Notes: generated by a model from the sequence alone, not told the origin. A stretch of DNA of 64,000 nt from Sphingomonas sp. So64.6b (GCF_014171475.1 NZ_CP048817.1:868001-932000); one strand, 5' to 3'; counted from the stretch's first letter, positions 16,788 through 26,324 are shown. Translations and numbers: made by a program.

Positions 16788-17397
16788 TGAAGCCGCGTTA
16801 TGGGCGCGCGTGCTTGAGACGGTGCGGCCCATGCGCGTGGCAAAGACCCCGGTAAAGGCGGTGGCACCGGTCGCTAAGGCCGCTCTTCCCGTGGCGGATC
16901 GCGACCTCAAGCCACGGCCTGCACCGCCGGCAAAGATGCCGAAAAAGGCACCTGTGGCTCAACTTCGCATTCCCGTGGCACCCCCGCCGCCCAAAAAAAC
17001 GGTGAGCAAGGAGCACGCCACGCTCGACGGATCCTGGGATCGCCAGCTGTCGCGTGGAGCGATCGCGCCGGATCGGGCGATCGACCTTCACGGACATAAT
17101 TTGTCCACCGCCTACACGACGCTCGACAGCGCGCTCGACCGGGCGATCCGCGATGGCGACCGGGTTGTGCTGCTCGTCACCGGCAAGCCGCCACGCCCTG
17201 AAAGCGAGCGTCCCCATGCGCGCGGTGCGATCCGGGCTGCGGTTGGTGACTGGTTGGCCGGGTCGCGTCACGCCGCCGCAATCGCCGCAGTACGCGGCGC
17301 ACATCCGCGCCATGGCGGGACCGGTGCGCTCTATATCATCCTGCGAAAACCGGCCCCGAAACCGGCCCCTAAACCGATGGGTACGAGGAAAAATTAA
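16762..17397 (+). CDS. Smr-domain protein
   Basis: A 211-residue protein with a C-terminal Smr (small MutS-related) domain, often a DNA or RNA endonuclease module. The domain is visible as AIDLHGHNLSTAY near residue 108, LLVTGK and the GGTGALYIILRK end; the motif LDLHG is present as IDLHG. The N-terminal half is a basic, Pro/Lys/Ala-rich low-complexity segment. It starts with GTG inside the end of mltA and shows GGGGGAGG upstream, so it is translationally coupled. In vivo role is unknown. Confidence 0.9.
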   Translation: MAERPLSPDEAALWARVLETVRPMRVAKTPVKAVAPVAKAALPVADRDLKPRPAPPAKMPKKAPVAQLRIPVAPPPPKKTVSKEHATLDGSWDRQLSRGAIAPDRAIDLHGHNLSTAYTTLDSALDRAIRDGDRVVLLVTGKPPRPESERPHARGAIRAAVGDWLAGSRHAAAIAAVRGAHPRHGGTGALYIILRKPAPKPAPKPMGTRKN

Positions 17398-17468
17398 CCT
17401 ATTGCGCGCAATGTCCGCCTTTGGACCGGAATGGCGGGATTGCCACCGCGGGGGGATCTATAATCGCG

Positions 17469-19145
17469 ATGGAAGGCGTATCGCTGAAGAGTCGTGCCAT
17501 CGCTTTTGCGATGTGCGCGGGCGCGGTCGCGTTCATCCTCGCGTTGGTCGCGACCTCCAGCGGTAATATCGATATCGCCAATATATCGCGCGCGCTGATC
17601 CCGGCGATCGTGTGCGCCGTAATGTGCTGGGCATCGGCGGAACGGGCGATATCGACCACTGCCTCGTCGATCGATTCCGCCATCGCACGGCTGACGCGCG
17701 CCGCACATGGCGACCTGGATGGCGAGATTCCTTCTGAAATCGCTGAAAACGTGCCGCAGCTGGCCAGCGCGATGCGCGGTTTGTTTCAACAACTTGGCGC
17801 CAATCTGGAAAGCGTCCATCGCCTCGCGATGTTCGACCCGGTAACGGCGCTGCCCAACCGCACTAATTTTCGCCGCACCTGCGAACGGGTACTCAGCGAT
17901 ATGCCACAGGGCACCGACGCGGCCCTGTTCTTTATCGATCTCGATCGTTTCAAGGTGGTCAACGACACGATGGGCCATGCGATGGGCGACATGCTGCTCG
18001 GCATGGTCGCGAACCGCCTGCGCGCGGTGGCGGACCGGGTGGTGACGGAGATCGGTACCTCCCAACCGTTGATTGGCCGGCTCGCTGGCGATGAGTTCAC
18101 CATCTTCTTTTCCGACCTGCGCGATCCCGCCGACGCCGCGCGGATCGGCCGCGGCATTTTGTTCGCGCTTGCCGAAGCGTTCGATCTGGCCGGTACGGAA
18201 GTTGAGATCGGCGCTTCGATCGGCATCGCGATGCGACCCGAACATGGCATCAACCTGACTGACCTGATGCGTGCGGCCGATGCCGCAATGTACCATGCCA
18301 AGGCGAACGGGCGCGGGCGCACGGAGTTTTTCAGTGTCGCGCTGGCCGAACAGATCGCCGACCGTGCCCAGCTCGAAAGCGACCTGCGCGAGGCGATCGA
18401 ACAGAATCAATTCACGCTCGTCTTCCAGCCGCAGATCGGCTTGCCGGCCGGGCGGATTGTTGCCGCCGAGGCGCTGTTGCGCTGGCGTCACCCGCGTGAC
18501 GGGCTAAGGTTGCCCGGCACTTTCATCAAGCGCGCCGAGGAGACCGGCCTGATCGTCGAGATTGGCGAATGGGTTATCGCAACTGTCGCCGACACCATTG
18601 CGCGCTGGGGCAAGATGGGGATCGAGCAACGCCTGGCGATCAACATCTCGCCGCGTCAGCTCGACCATGCGGCGTTCTTCCGCCGCCTGCGTGCGGCGAT
18701 GAAGGCAGCGAACGCCCCGGCGCATCTGCTTGAGCTCGAGATTACCGAGACGCTGGCGATGCATTGCAGCAGCGAGGTGATCGAAGCGATCGCTCAATTG
18801 CGCGCCGATGGCGCGACGATCTCGATCGACGATTTCGGCACCGGCTATTCCAATCTCGCGCGGTTGCGCGATCTGCCGGTCGACCGGGTCAAGCTCGACC
18901 GCAGCCTGATCGAACATATCGCCGACAGCAACGAGGCCCGCACGATCGCACACGCGGTGATCGGGCTGATTCATGGCCTTGGCTGCGAGGCGGTGGGCGA
19001 GGGGATCGAAACCCAGGCACAGGCGGACGTGTTGCGCGTGATTGGCTGCGACGTGATCCAGGGATATGCCATCGCCCTGCCGATGGATGAGGAAGCCTTT
19101 ATCGCCTGGTCGCGCACTGACGAGCGGCGCGCGCTCGCGGGGTAA
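17469..19145 (+). CDS. Membrane GGDEF-EAL protein (cyclic-di-GMP signalling, probable phosphodiesterase)
   Basis: A 558-residue protein with two N-terminal hydrophobic helices (about residues 10-32 and 40-55), a HAMP-like linker, a GGDEF domain (FDPVTALPNRTNF to AMYHAKANGRGR) and an EAL domain. The GGDEF signature is AGDEF (LAGDEF), so cyclase activity is uncertain though AGDEF cyclases exist. The EAL domain is intact: AEALLRW, NISPRQL, ELEITET, DDFGTGYSNL and EGIETQAQ, so it should hydrolyse c-di-GMP. The ATG at 17469 is chosen; an in-frame upstream TTG is possible. It follows smr by 71 bases. Confidence 0.92.
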   Translation: MEGVSLKSRAIAFAMCAGAVAFILALVATSSGNIDIANISRALIPAIVCAVMCWASAERAISTTASSIDSAIARLTRAAHGDLDGEIPSEIAENVPQLASAMRGLFQQLGANLESVHRLAMFDPVTALPNRTNFRRTCERVLSDMPQGTDAALFFIDLDRFKVVNDTMGHAMGDMLLGMVANRLRAVADRVVTEIGTSQPLIGRLAGDEFTIFFSDLRDPADAARIGRGILFALAEAFDLAGTEVEIGASIGIAMRPEHGINLTDLMRAADAAMYHAKANGRGRTEFFSVALAEQIADRAQLESDLREAIEQNQFTLVFQPQIGLPAGRIVAAEALLRWRHPRDGLRLPGTFIKRAEETGLIVEIGEWVIATVADTIARWGKMGIEQRLAINISPRQLDHAAFFRRLRAAMKAANAPAHLLELEITETLAMHCSSEVIEAIAQLRADGATISIDDFGTGYSNLARLRDLPVDRVKLDRSLIEHIADSNEARTIAHAVIGLIHGLGCEAVGEGIETQAQADVLRVIGCDVIQGYAIALPMDEEAFIAWSRTDERRALAG

Positions 19146-19183
19146 TCCAACCTTCGCTCGAAACGAACGGGAAAGGGGAACGA

Positions 19184-19654
19184 TCACGCGATCCCTTCGA
19201 CCAGCTTCCGATAGACGATGAAGCCGCTATCTTCGCCGACTTGATCGTACAGACGTCTGGCTACCGCGTTGCTCTCATGCGTTTGCCAATAGACCCGACC
19301 AGAGCCGGCGATCCGCGCGCGGTCATGGACCGCAGTGATCAGCGCGGAACCGATACCCCGACCGCGCGCAGCTTCGGTGGTGAAGAGATCCTGAAGGTAA
19401 CAGGTATCGGCGATCGCCGTCGTGCTGCGGTGAAAGAGATAATGCGCCAGGCCGAGCAATTGCCCGTCATCCTCCGCCACCAGAGCATGGACCGGCTCCG
19501 CGGTATCATGGAAGCGGCCCCAAGTTGCCTGTGTGATCGCCGGAAAAAGTGCGGTCGGACCGGCCCTGCCGTAAAAGGCGTTATAACCATCCCATAACGG
19601 AAGCCAGGCATGGAAGTCGGCCAGCGTCACCGGGCGTATGCGAATGTCGGCCAT
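19184..19654 (-). CDS. GNAT-family N-acetyltransferase
   Basis: A 156-residue acetyltransferase starting MADIRIRPVTLADFHAWLPL. The acetyl-CoA-binding motif A is present as RGRGIGSALI near residue 100, preceded by YLQDLFTTEAA. The C-terminal NAVARRLYDQVGEDSGFIVY is typical of small-molecule GNATs. The ATG at 19654 is used; a longer open frame overlaps dapE and is not credible. It lies 13 bases after dapE on the same strand. Substrate unknown. Confidence 0.88.
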   Translation of the reverse strand: MADIRIRPVTLADFHAWLPLWDGYNAFYGRAGPTALFPAITQATWGRFHDTAEPVHALVAEDDGQLLGLAHYLFHRSTTAIADTCYLQDLFTTEAARGRGIGSALITAVHDRARIAGSGRVYWQTHESNAVARRLYDQVGEDSGFIVYRKLVEGIA

Positions 19655-19667
19655 TGTCAGCCCTTTC

Positions 19668-20828
19668 TTATATCTGTCCGGTTCCGGTTGCCGGTTCGGC
19701 CAGCGCCCGCTGGAGGATGTCGGCATAGATGTCACGCAAGGCGAGGAGGTCGTCGAGCGCGACCGCTTCGTCGAGCTTATGCATTGTCGCATTGACCAGC
19801 CCGAACTCCACCACCGGGCAAAGCGCGGACAGGAAGCGTGCGTCGGACGTGCCGCCGGTAGTCGACAGTTCCGGGCGTGTACCGATATGGGCCTCGATCG
19901 CGTCGCCGATCAGGGTCGAGAAAGCGCCAGGCGGCGTCAGGAAGGCCTCACCGGAGATGCGCGCGATCAGCTTACCCTCCGGTGCATGAGCATGGACAAT
20001 GGCTTCGATCCGCTCGACCAGATCCTCGCCACGTTGCAGATCGTTGAAGCGGATGCTGAGCCGGGCCGAGGCATGGGCTGGAATGACGTTGGTCGCGGGG
20101 TTGCCGACGGTGATATCGGTCACTTCGATATTCGACGGCTGGAACCAGTCACTGCCGGCATCGAGGGTGATCGCATCGACGTCCGACAGGATCGACACGA
20201 GTCGGCGGATCGGATTGTCGGCCAGGTGCGGATAGGCGACATGGCCCTGCTTGCCGGGGATATCGATCCACATATTGACCGATCCGCGCCGCCCGATCTT
20301 GATCATATCACCGAGCCGAGCCGCGCTGGTCGGCTCACCGACCAGGCACAAATCGGGTTTCAGCCCGCGCTCGGCCATGCGCTCGATGATCGCCACGGTG
20401 CCATAGGTCGCGGGTCCTTCCTCGTCGCCGGTGATGATCAGGCTGATAATGCCGTCGGCTTCAGCGGGGATCGCCGCCACAAAGGCGGCGATCGCGCCCT
20501 TCATATCGACCGCGCCGCGTCCATGGAGCAGGCCGCCGCGGATTTCGGGCTCGAACGCACCACTGGTCCAGCCACTGCCCGGCGGTACGACGTCGAGATG
20601 GCCCGCAAAAGCGAAGTGTTTGCCCGACGCGCCGCGTACCGCGAGCATATTCTCGACTGGTCCGTCGGGCGCTTCGCCGGTCACGAAGCGCTCCACGTCG
20701 AAGCCCAGTGGAACCAGCGCCGCTTCGAGTACATCGAACACCGTGCCACGGGCGGGGGTTACGCTGTCGCAGGCGATCAGCGCCTTGGTAAGGGCGACGA
20801 CTTCGGGCAGATTGTCTTCAGTTTGCAT
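19668..20828 (-). CDS. dapE: Succinyl-diaminopimelate desuccinylase
   Basis: Zinc metallopeptidase of the M20 family that hydrolyses N-succinyl-LL-diaminopimelate in the lysine/meso-DAP pathway. The 386 residues contain the metal-binding motifs GHLDVVPPG (near residue 65), GRGAVDMKG, and TGDEEGPATYGT with the catalytic Glu pair, plus the dimerisation-domain sequence GRRGSVNMWIDIPGKQGHVAYPH and the final TGGTSDARF and FGLVNATMHKLDE. The ATG at 20828 overlaps the opposite-strand ATG of the cupin region. Confidence 0.96.
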   Translation of the reverse strand: MQTEDNLPEVVALTKALIACDSVTPARGTVFDVLEAALVPLGFDVERFVTGEAPDGPVENMLAVRGASGKHFAFAGHLDVVPPGSGWTSGAFEPEIRGGLLHGRGAVDMKGAIAAFVAAIPAEADGIISLIITGDEEGPATYGTVAIIERMAERGLKPDLCLVGEPTSAARLGDMIKIGRRGSVNMWIDIPGKQGHVAYPHLADNPIRRLVSILSDVDAITLDAGSDWFQPSNIEVTDITVGNPATNVIPAHASARLSIRFNDLQRGEDLVERIEAIVHAHAPEGKLIARISGEAFLTPPGAFSTLIGDAIEAHIGTRPELSTTGGTSDARFLSALCPVVEFGLVNATMHKLDEAVALDDLLALRDIYADILQRALAEPATGTGQI

Positions 20829-20838
20829 GGAGGGGACA

Positions 20839-21285
20839 TTGCCCAAGCTCGATCTCGATACAATCCCGCAGACCAATGCGACGGGCTATCCGCCCGAATA
20901 TGCGCGGCCGGTTCAGGGCCGTTGGTACAGGCGTCTGGCACCCGCGAGCGGGCTTTCCGACTATGGCGTCAGCCATGTCACGCTGGAACCCGGCGCCTGG
21001 TCGTCGCAGCGCCATTGGCATGAGTGCGAGGACGAATTCGTCGTGATGATTTCTGGCGAAGCGGTTCTGGTCGACGATGCAGGCGAGCAGATCATGCGCG
21101 CTGGCGACTGCGCTTCATTTCCGAAGAACGACGGCAACGGTCATGTGCTGCAGAATCGCAGCACCCGGCCTTGCGTGTTTGTCGCTGTCGGACGTCCCAA
21201 TGCCGGCGATTGCCACTACCCCGATATCGACATGCACATCGCCGATGGCGGCGGTTTCACGCGCAAGGACGGCAGCGCCTTCTGA
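20839..21285 (+). CDS. Cupin-domain protein
   Basis: A 148-residue single-domain cupin starting (T)TG-PKLDLDTIPQTNATGYP. The cupin metal motif 1 is seen as WSSQRHWHECEDEFVVMISGEA, with three His/Glu ligands, and motif 2 includes CASFPKNDGNGHVLQN. The family is common in alphaproteobacteria and of unknown function. A TTG start at 20839 is favoured because GGAGG (20829-20833) lies five bases upstream; an ATG at 20827 is in frame but has no ribosome-binding site. It diverges from dapE. Confidence 0.82.
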   Translation: MPKLDLDTIPQTNATGYPPEYARPVQGRWYRRLAPASGLSDYGVSHVTLEPGAWSSQRHWHECEDEFVVMISGEAVLVDDAGEQIMRAGDCASFPKNDGNGHVLQNRSTRPCVFVAVGRPNAGDCHYPDIDMHIADGGGFTRKDGSAF

Positions 21286-21453
21286 CTCCTCTCCCGGCCA
21301 AGGGCAGGTTTCGACCGAGCAAGCCCTTGTCTGCACACTGTTCAGGACGGCACCGTCACCCCGGCGTCGCGGTGCCGCCGGTTGCCGCAAACCCAGCAAT
21401 CGCCGCGTCTCCGGCTGCGCTTTCCGCCGAACGGGTGACGACGCCTTGCGAAT

Positions 21454-21475
21454 CACATAAGTACGTGCTTATGTG
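21454..21475 (+). promoter_or_regulatory. Dyad operator overlapping the arsR leader
   Basis: Perfect eight-base inverted repeat CACATAAG-TACGTG-CTTATGTG ending five bases before the ATG of the ArsR-family gene at 21481. Position and symmetry fit an autoregulatory ArsR operator. Because it covers the region where a ribosome-binding site would be, the transcript may be leaderless or the operator may overlap the start site. Confidence 0.7.
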
Positions 21476-21480
21476 TCGGC

Positions 21481-21795
21481 ATGATAGAGAATGACATATT
21501 CAAGGCTCTGGCTGACCCCACCCGCTGCGCGATCTTCGAGAAGCTGGCGACCGGCAGCATGAACGCCAGCGCTTTGCGCAACGGCATGAAGATCAGTCAG
21601 CCTGCCATGTCCCAACACCTCTCGGTTCTGCGGAGCGCGAGACTGGTGCGGGAGGAACGACAGGGGCGCTTTGTGAACTACGAGGTCGATCCAGACGGCT
21701 TGGCACTCATAGCTGGATGGCTGGCCAAGTATCGCGCCTATTGGCCCGCGCGCATCGGCGCTCTCAAAGCCTTGCTGAAGGATATGGATCAATGA
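21481..21795 (+). CDS. ArsR-family winged-helix transcriptional regulator
   Basis: A 104-residue repressor of the ArsR/SmtB type. The pattern is clear: IFKALADPTRCAIFEKLATG at the N-terminus, the recognition helix block QPAMSQHLSVLRSARLV, and the beta wing EERQGRFVNYEVD. No paired cysteine metal-site (CxC in alpha3) is present, so it may sense something other than metal; ArsR proteins paired with SRPBCC (AHSA1) genes are common. Its TGA overlaps the next ATG (ATGA), so the two are translationally coupled. A dyad operator lies directly upstream. Confidence 0.92.
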   Translation: MIENDIFKALADPTRCAIFEKLATGSMNASALRNGMKISQPAMSQHLSVLRSARLVREERQGRFVNYEVDPDGLALIAGWLAKYRAYWPARIGALKALLKDMDQ

Positions 21796-22151
21796 CCGAC
21801 GGAAAGACCGACGACCATGACAAGGGCATTGAGCTTGAGTATGAAATCGATGAGCCGCCGCATAAGGTCTGGCGCGCAATAAGCATTCCGGAATTCCGGG
21901 AGAACTGGCTGCCGAAAGAGGCATTGGCCGATCCGGAGGCGACCTCTCTCATGCCGGGGCACGAGGTCCGCTACCGCATGCGCGAAAGCGATCCGCCATT
22001 TCTGGAAAGCGTGGTCACCTTTCGGATCTCCCCCAACGCGACGGGCGGAACCAGTCTGCGGATCATTCACGAACTTACGGATATGAGGTTCGATCGGATG
22101 ACCCGCGCCGCCGCAAACAATAACGGCCTGATCCTCATGCTCGCCGCCTGA
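21792..22151 (+). CDS. SRPBCC (AHSA1-like) domain protein
   Basis: A 119-residue START-like fold protein. Hallmarks are the N-terminal IELEYEIDEPPHKVWRAISIPEFRENWL, typical of the Aha1/SRPBCC helix-grip family, and the C-terminal beta strands with SLRIIHELTD. It likely binds a hydrophobic ligand; the actual ligand is unknown. It starts within the stop of the arsR gene and precedes clpP by 42 bases, so all three form one operon under ArsR control. Confidence 0.85.
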   Translation: MTDGKTDDHDKGIELEYEIDEPPHKVWRAISIPEFRENWLPKEALADPEATSLMPGHEVRYRMRESDPPFLESVVTFRISPNATGGTSLRIIHELTDMRFDRMTRAAANNNGLILMLAA

Positions 22152-22193
22152 CGCGGCGAGCCCCCTTAAATTCTGGAAGACTGGAATTCGCCG

Positions 22194-22811
22194 ATGCGCG
22201 AAGCGATGCAACTCGTCCCTATGGTCGTAGAGCAATCAAGCAGAGGGGAGCGATCATTCGATATCTATTCCCGCCTTCTTCGTGAAAGGATCATCTTCCT
22301 CAACGGCGAAGTGAACGACACAGTGTCTGCGCTCGTGTGCGCGCAATTGTTGTTCCTCGAAGCGGAAAATCCCAAGAAGCCAATCAGCCTCTATATCAAT
22401 TCCCCCGGCGGCATGGTGACGAGCGGCCTCGCGATGTATGATACCATGCGCTACATTCGCGCTCCGGTGCATACGCTCTGTATGGGGACAGCCCGCTCGA
22501 TGGGATCGTTCCTGCTGATGGCGGGTGAACCCGGACAGCGGGCGACACTGCCCAATGCGAGCATCCTCGTCCATCAGCCATCCGGTGGCTTTCAGGGGCA
22601 GGCATCGGACATGCTCATCCATGCCGAGGAAATCAAACGGACCAAGCACCGATTGACGCGCCTTTATGCCGAGCATTGCGGACGCAGCTATGAGGAATTT
22701 GAACGCGCGATGGATCGCGACCGCTTCATGACCGCGGAGGAATCTCTGGAATGGGGTTTGGTCGATCGCATCCTACAGGTCCGTGAAGAAAATCTGGACG
22801 CAACGGCATAA
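22194..22811 (+). CDS. clpP: ATP-dependent Clp protease proteolytic subunit, second copy
   Basis: Serine protease subunit that forms the barrel fed by ClpX/ClpA. The 205-residue protein carries the [16 protein letters not shown] block, the catalytic Ser in [18 protein letters not shown] (usual GxAAS(M/A)), His in [10 protein letters not shown] and Asp in [20 protein letters not shown] instead of the usual QAASM marks it as a divergent paralogue. No clpX or clpA is adjacent and the gene sits behind an ArsR regulator, so it is likely an inducible accessory ClpP rather than the housekeeping copy. Confidence 0.93.
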   Translation: MREAMQLVPMVVEQSSRGERSFDIYSRLLRERIIFLNGEVNDTVSALVCAQLLFLEAENPKKPISLYINSPGGMVTSGLAMYDTMRYIRAPVHTLCMGTARSMGSFLLMAGEPGQRATLPNASILVHQPSGGFQGQASDMLIHAEEIKRTKHRLTRLYAEHCGRSYEEFERAMDRDRFMTAEESLEWGLVDRILQVREENLDATA

Positions 22812-22933
22812 GCATCGCCCCGGATTTAAATGGTCTGTTCATGCGTAGATTGGTTGGAAGAACGCCTCCAGCCGCCCGCGCACGTTGCCTGTCCGCCTCC
22901 GTCAAAACGAAGGAGGAGTTGGTGTCCCAACGC

Positions 22934-24886
22934 TTATTTAGCCAGCGTCGCCGATTGATCGACCGGCACCACAGGCAGCCACACGCGGCTCGGTGTCGCG
23001 CCGCCACGCTCGATCGTGACCGTGGCTTTCCGATAGTCCGATTTCTTGGCGAGGAAGATGTTCGGCACATAGGCCTGAGGGTTGCGGTCGTAGAGCGGGA
23101 ACAGGCTCGATTGCACCTGCACCATGATACGGTGGCCGGGCTGGAACACATGGTTCACCGTTGGCAAGCGGAACTTGTATTCCTGCACCTTGCCGGCCGG
23201 GATCGCCGATGGTTTTTCCAGGCTGTCGCGATAGCGCCCACGGAAGATGTCGAGGCTGATCGGTAGCTGATATCCGCCCATTTTGGGGTCGGACGCGACC
23301 TGATCGGGATAAACGTCGATCACCTTGACCACGAAGTCGCCGTCCGTGCCGGTTGTCTTGGCGAAGATATCGGCGATCGGCGCGCCCGACACGCGCACCG
23401 CGTCGGTCAGCGCCGGCGTCTGATAGGTCATCACGTCGGGCCGCCCATCGACCCCGCGCTGATCGCTGACCAGCCAGTCGCCCCAACGGCCATCGCCGAA
23501 ATTCACCGGCCGCGGCAGATGCGGCACTGGCTTGGCCGGGTCGGAGACATAGGAATCGCCGCCGGCTTGCGCCTTTTCGAAGCCGAGGCCGCCATCGTCC
23601 TGCAGGTAGATCGGGGTCAGCGGCGCGGCACAGCCCTGCTTGCAGGCGAGCGGCCAGTTGCTGAACCGGTCCCAGTGATTCTCGCCGGTATTGTAGATTG
23701 CGGCGGCGGGCAGGTTCGCCGGCGGGCCGTCCTTCAGATACTGGTTAAACAGCGGCAGGACCATCTCGTCGCGATATTGCTCGGCGGTATCGCCATTCCA
23801 CTCGAACACGCCGAGCGAGCGGCCTTCGCGGTTGATCTGGCTATGGCGCCACGGGCCCATGACGAGGAAGTTATTGCCCATCTTGCCCTTGGCCTTCAGC
23901 GCCTCCCAAGCGGTGATCGCGCCATATATATCCTCCTGATCCCACAATCCCTGTTCCCAGATGGTCGGCACGTTGGATAGATTGGCCGCGATCAGCTTGT
24001 CGAGCGCCTGGCCCTGCCAGAACGCGTCATAGGACGGATGCGATACCATGCGCTGCCAATAGGGCAGTTGATCATAGCCCGACTTTTTCGCCCAATCGCC
24101 GGCCGAGCCGATGTTGCGGAAATTGTCGTAATCGTCATAGCCGCCGGTCGGCGGTGCCTTGCCGTCGCCCTTGTAGCCGGTTTGCGCGCCGAGCCAGGCG
24201 ATGTTGGCGAGCCGGAACGCGCCGTTATGCAGCCAGTCGTCGCCCATCCAGCCATCGATCATCGGACTTTGCGGCGCGGCGACCTTGAGCGCGGGATGCG
24301 GGGCGAGCAGCGCCATCACGACGGTGAAGCCCTCATAGGACGATCCGATCATGCCGACCTTGCCGTTCGATTGGGGCAAGTTGGCCTTGTTCACCAGCCA
24401 GTCGATCGTGTCATAGGCGTCGGTGACATGATCGACTTTGGTCGGGTTGAGCGGGCCGATCACCGGGCGAGTCACGACATAATCACCCTCCGACCCGTAT
24501 TTGCCGCGAATGTCCTGATAGACGCGGATATATCCCGCCTTGACGAAGCTTTCATCGGCCAGGTTCAGCGTCGAGAGCATGCTCGGGCTGTCCATCCGCA
24601 TCGCGCGGCCTTTGGCGTCGTACGGGGTGCGCGTGAGGATGATCGGCGCATTGGTCGCGTTCTTGGGGATGACGATCACGGTGTAGAGTTTGGTCCCGTC
24701 GCGCATCGGGATCATTTCCTGGCGCTTGATGTAATCATTCTGCGCGTTGGGCGGGGTGAACCTGGCCGGGATGTCTCCGCCGGTCGTGGAGCGGTTTTCA
24801 GCGGTTTTGGCCGGGGGTGAATCCTGTGCGACGGCGGGAGACAGAGCGAGCGCAGCCGCTGCTGTGAGCAGCATCGGTTTCATCAT
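22934..24886 (-). CDS. CocE/NonD-family alpha/beta hydrolase (X-Pro dipeptidyl-peptidase-like), secreted
   Basis: A 650-residue exported hydrolase with signal peptide (MMKPMLLTAAAALALSPAVA, cleavage before QDSP). The N-terminal alpha/beta-hydrolase domain carries the nucleophile motif GSSYEGF near residue 178 and the GPWRHSQ His region near residue 360; the C-terminal half is the jelly-roll X-Pro domain ending VERGGATPSRVWLPVVP. This family includes glutaryl-7-ACA acylases, cocaine esterases and alpha-amino-acid ester hydrolases; the substrate cannot be told. It converges with clpP. Confidence 0.9.
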   Translation of the reverse strand: MMKPMLLTAAAALALSPAVAQDSPPAKTAENRSTTGGDIPARFTPPNAQNDYIKRQEMIPMRDGTKLYTVIVIPKNATNAPIILTRTPYDAKGRAMRMDSPSMLSTLNLADESFVKAGYIRVYQDIRGKYGSEGDYVVTRPVIGPLNPTKVDHVTDAYDTIDWLVNKANLPQSNGKVGMIGSSYEGFTVVMALLAPHPALKVAAPQSPMIDGWMGDDWLHNGAFRLANIAWLGAQTGYKGDGKAPPTGGYDDYDNFRNIGSAGDWAKKSGYDQLPYWQRMVSHPSYDAFWQGQALDKLIAANLSNVPTIWEQGLWDQEDIYGAITAWEALKAKGKMGNNFLVMGPWRHSQINREGRSLGVFEWNGDTAEQYRDEMVLPLFNQYLKDGPPANLPAAAIYNTGENHWDRFSNWPLACKQGCAAPLTPIYLQDDGGLGFEKAQAGGDSYVSDPAKPVPHLPRPVNFGDGRWGDWLVSDQRGVDGRPDVMTYQTPALTDAVRVSGAPIADIFAKTTGTDGDFVVKVIDVYPDQVASDPKMGGYQLPISLDIFRGRYRDSLEKPSAIPAGKVQEYKFRLPTVNHVFQPGHRIMVQVQSSLFPLYDRNPQAYVPNIFLAKKSDYRKATVTIERGGATPSRVWLPVVPVDQSATLAK

Positions 24887-25012
24887 GGGGAGGCATCCTG
24901 CGACTATCGTTGATGGCGCAGTGGTGCAGCCGGCAGATGGCGAATGCAACCGCCTGGCAGGGATTTATCGAGGGAGGGTATAGGTTGAAGGCAACCCCAT
25001 GACATTGCGTCG

Positions 25013-26293
25013 TCAAGCTGTCGAAGTGGCGGGTCCGGGGAGAAGGCCTGGCGCGGTCAGGGTGGTCCTGCCCGCCTGGTGTTCGCGCTGCTCGGCCAGG
25101 GCCTCGCGGTACAGCGTCACATTGGCCTGGGCAAAGCGGACCCATGGCAATTTCGCGGCGCGGTCGAGCCCGCGCTGACGCAGCGCGGCGCCAAGGCCTG
25201 GCTCGCTCACGACGCGATGCAGCGCCGCGGCGATACTGGCGATCTGGTTGGGATCGATCAGCACTGCCGCGCCGCCGGTGACTTCGGGCATTGCCGACAC
25301 GTTGCTGGTCACCACCGGGCATCCGCATGCCATCGCCTCGGCGATGGGATTGCCGAACCCTTCGTAGAGCGAGGGATGACACAGCGCGAGTGCGCCATTG
25401 TAGAGTACGATGAGCTGTTCGCGGTCGAGATGGGGGACGAACAGCACGCGATCCGCCACGCCCAACGCGGCAGCGCGCGGGAGCAATACGGCGGCGCCAT
25501 CGCCCTGCCGCTGGACGAAGACCAGCGCGATATCGGGATCGCCGCGGAACGCCATTGCGAACGCCTCGAGCGCGGCGATATGATTCTTGTACGGCGCATA
25601 TTGTCCGACCGTCAGGATGTAGCGACGACCAGCCAGCGCGGGCAGGGCGATCGCGCCACCATCCTGCGTGGCCAGCCGGCGGAAATCGGGCGCGACGCCC
25701 GATGGCGTGACACTGGTCCGTTCCGCCGCCACCGGGTCGATCGTGGCGATCTCGTCGCGGGTCGCCTGACTGACCGTCGCGATCCGTGTCGACCGATCGA
25801 GCGCATGTTTCAGGCCATGGCGGTAAAAGGCGCGATCAATGCGCCCACGCAGGCCCGGTTTCGCCGCCCAGTCGGGGTGCTTCAGCCACATCACGTCATG
25901 CACCGTGGTGATGCTTGGCATGGGTAGGCCATGGGGCAGGATGTTGGCGGGCGCGTGGAACAGGTCAACGTCACTCAGGTCGGTCAGGCGCGACATCATC
26001 CACATCGTTGCCGGCCCGTTGGCGGCGAACGTCACCGTGCGCTCGGTCACGTTCGGCGCGGCCGACAGGATCGCGGGAGCTTCGAGGTGTTTGAGCAGCA
26101 GGAAGCGCAGTTCGGGCGCCAGCGCCGGGGCGTGATCGACCAGTGCCTGCACCACTTCGCCAATCCCGCTCGGCCGCTCGCGAATATAGCGGCAATCGAT
26201 GCACACCAGCGGCGCCTTGATGACCGGATCGGGATTATCTGCGGTGGCGAGAGGGATGGTGGGATGACCTTCAGTCGAGGAGTCGATCGGCAT
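25013..26293 (-). CDS. Group 1 (GT4-type) glycosyltransferase
   Basis: A 426-residue retaining GT-B glycosyltransferase. It has the N-terminal GIGEVVQAL acceptor-domain loop and a typical C-terminal Glycos_transf_1 domain: ILTVGQYAPYKNH, VLFVPHLDREQLIVLYNGALALCHPSLYEGFGNPIAEAMACGCPVVTSN, with the EGFGNPIAEAM EX7E motif. Homologues act in polysaccharide or lipopolysaccharide assembly. It is the downstream member of a pair with the GST gene, 31 bases apart. The start is the first in-frame ATG; the first ~25 residues are not conserved-looking and the true start could be later. Confidence 0.9.
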   Translation of the reverse strand: MPIDSSTEGHPTIPLATADNPDPVIKAPLVCIDCRYIRERPSGIGEVVQALVDHAPALAPELRFLLLKHLEAPAILSAAPNVTERTVTFAANGPATMWMMSRLTDLSDVDLFHAPANILPHGLPMPSITTVHDVMWLKHPDWAAKPGLRGRIDRAFYRHGLKHALDRSTRIATVSQATRDEIATIDPVAAERTSVTPSGVAPDFRRLATQDGGAIALPALAGRRYILTVGQYAPYKNHIAALEAFAMAFRGDPDIALVFVQRQGDGAAVLLPRAAALGVADRVLFVPHLDREQLIVLYNGALALCHPSLYEGFGNPIAEAMACGCPVVTSNVSAMPEVTGGAAVLIDPNQIASIAAALHRVVSEPGLGAALRQRGLDRAAKLPWVRFAQANVTLYREALAEQREHQAGRTTLTAPGLLPGPATSTA

Positions 26294-26324
26294 GCCATGG
26301 CTTGGCGGATGGGTGAATCGACAC

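Noticed and set aside
19638..21023. 461-codon plus-strand ORF
   Set aside because: Antisense shadow of dapE with Asp/Arg/His-rich nonsense composition.
22892..22917. CCTCCxTC/GAxGGAGG hairpin between clpP and the CocE gene
   Set aside because: Imperfect stem without a T-run on either strand, so not called as a terminator.
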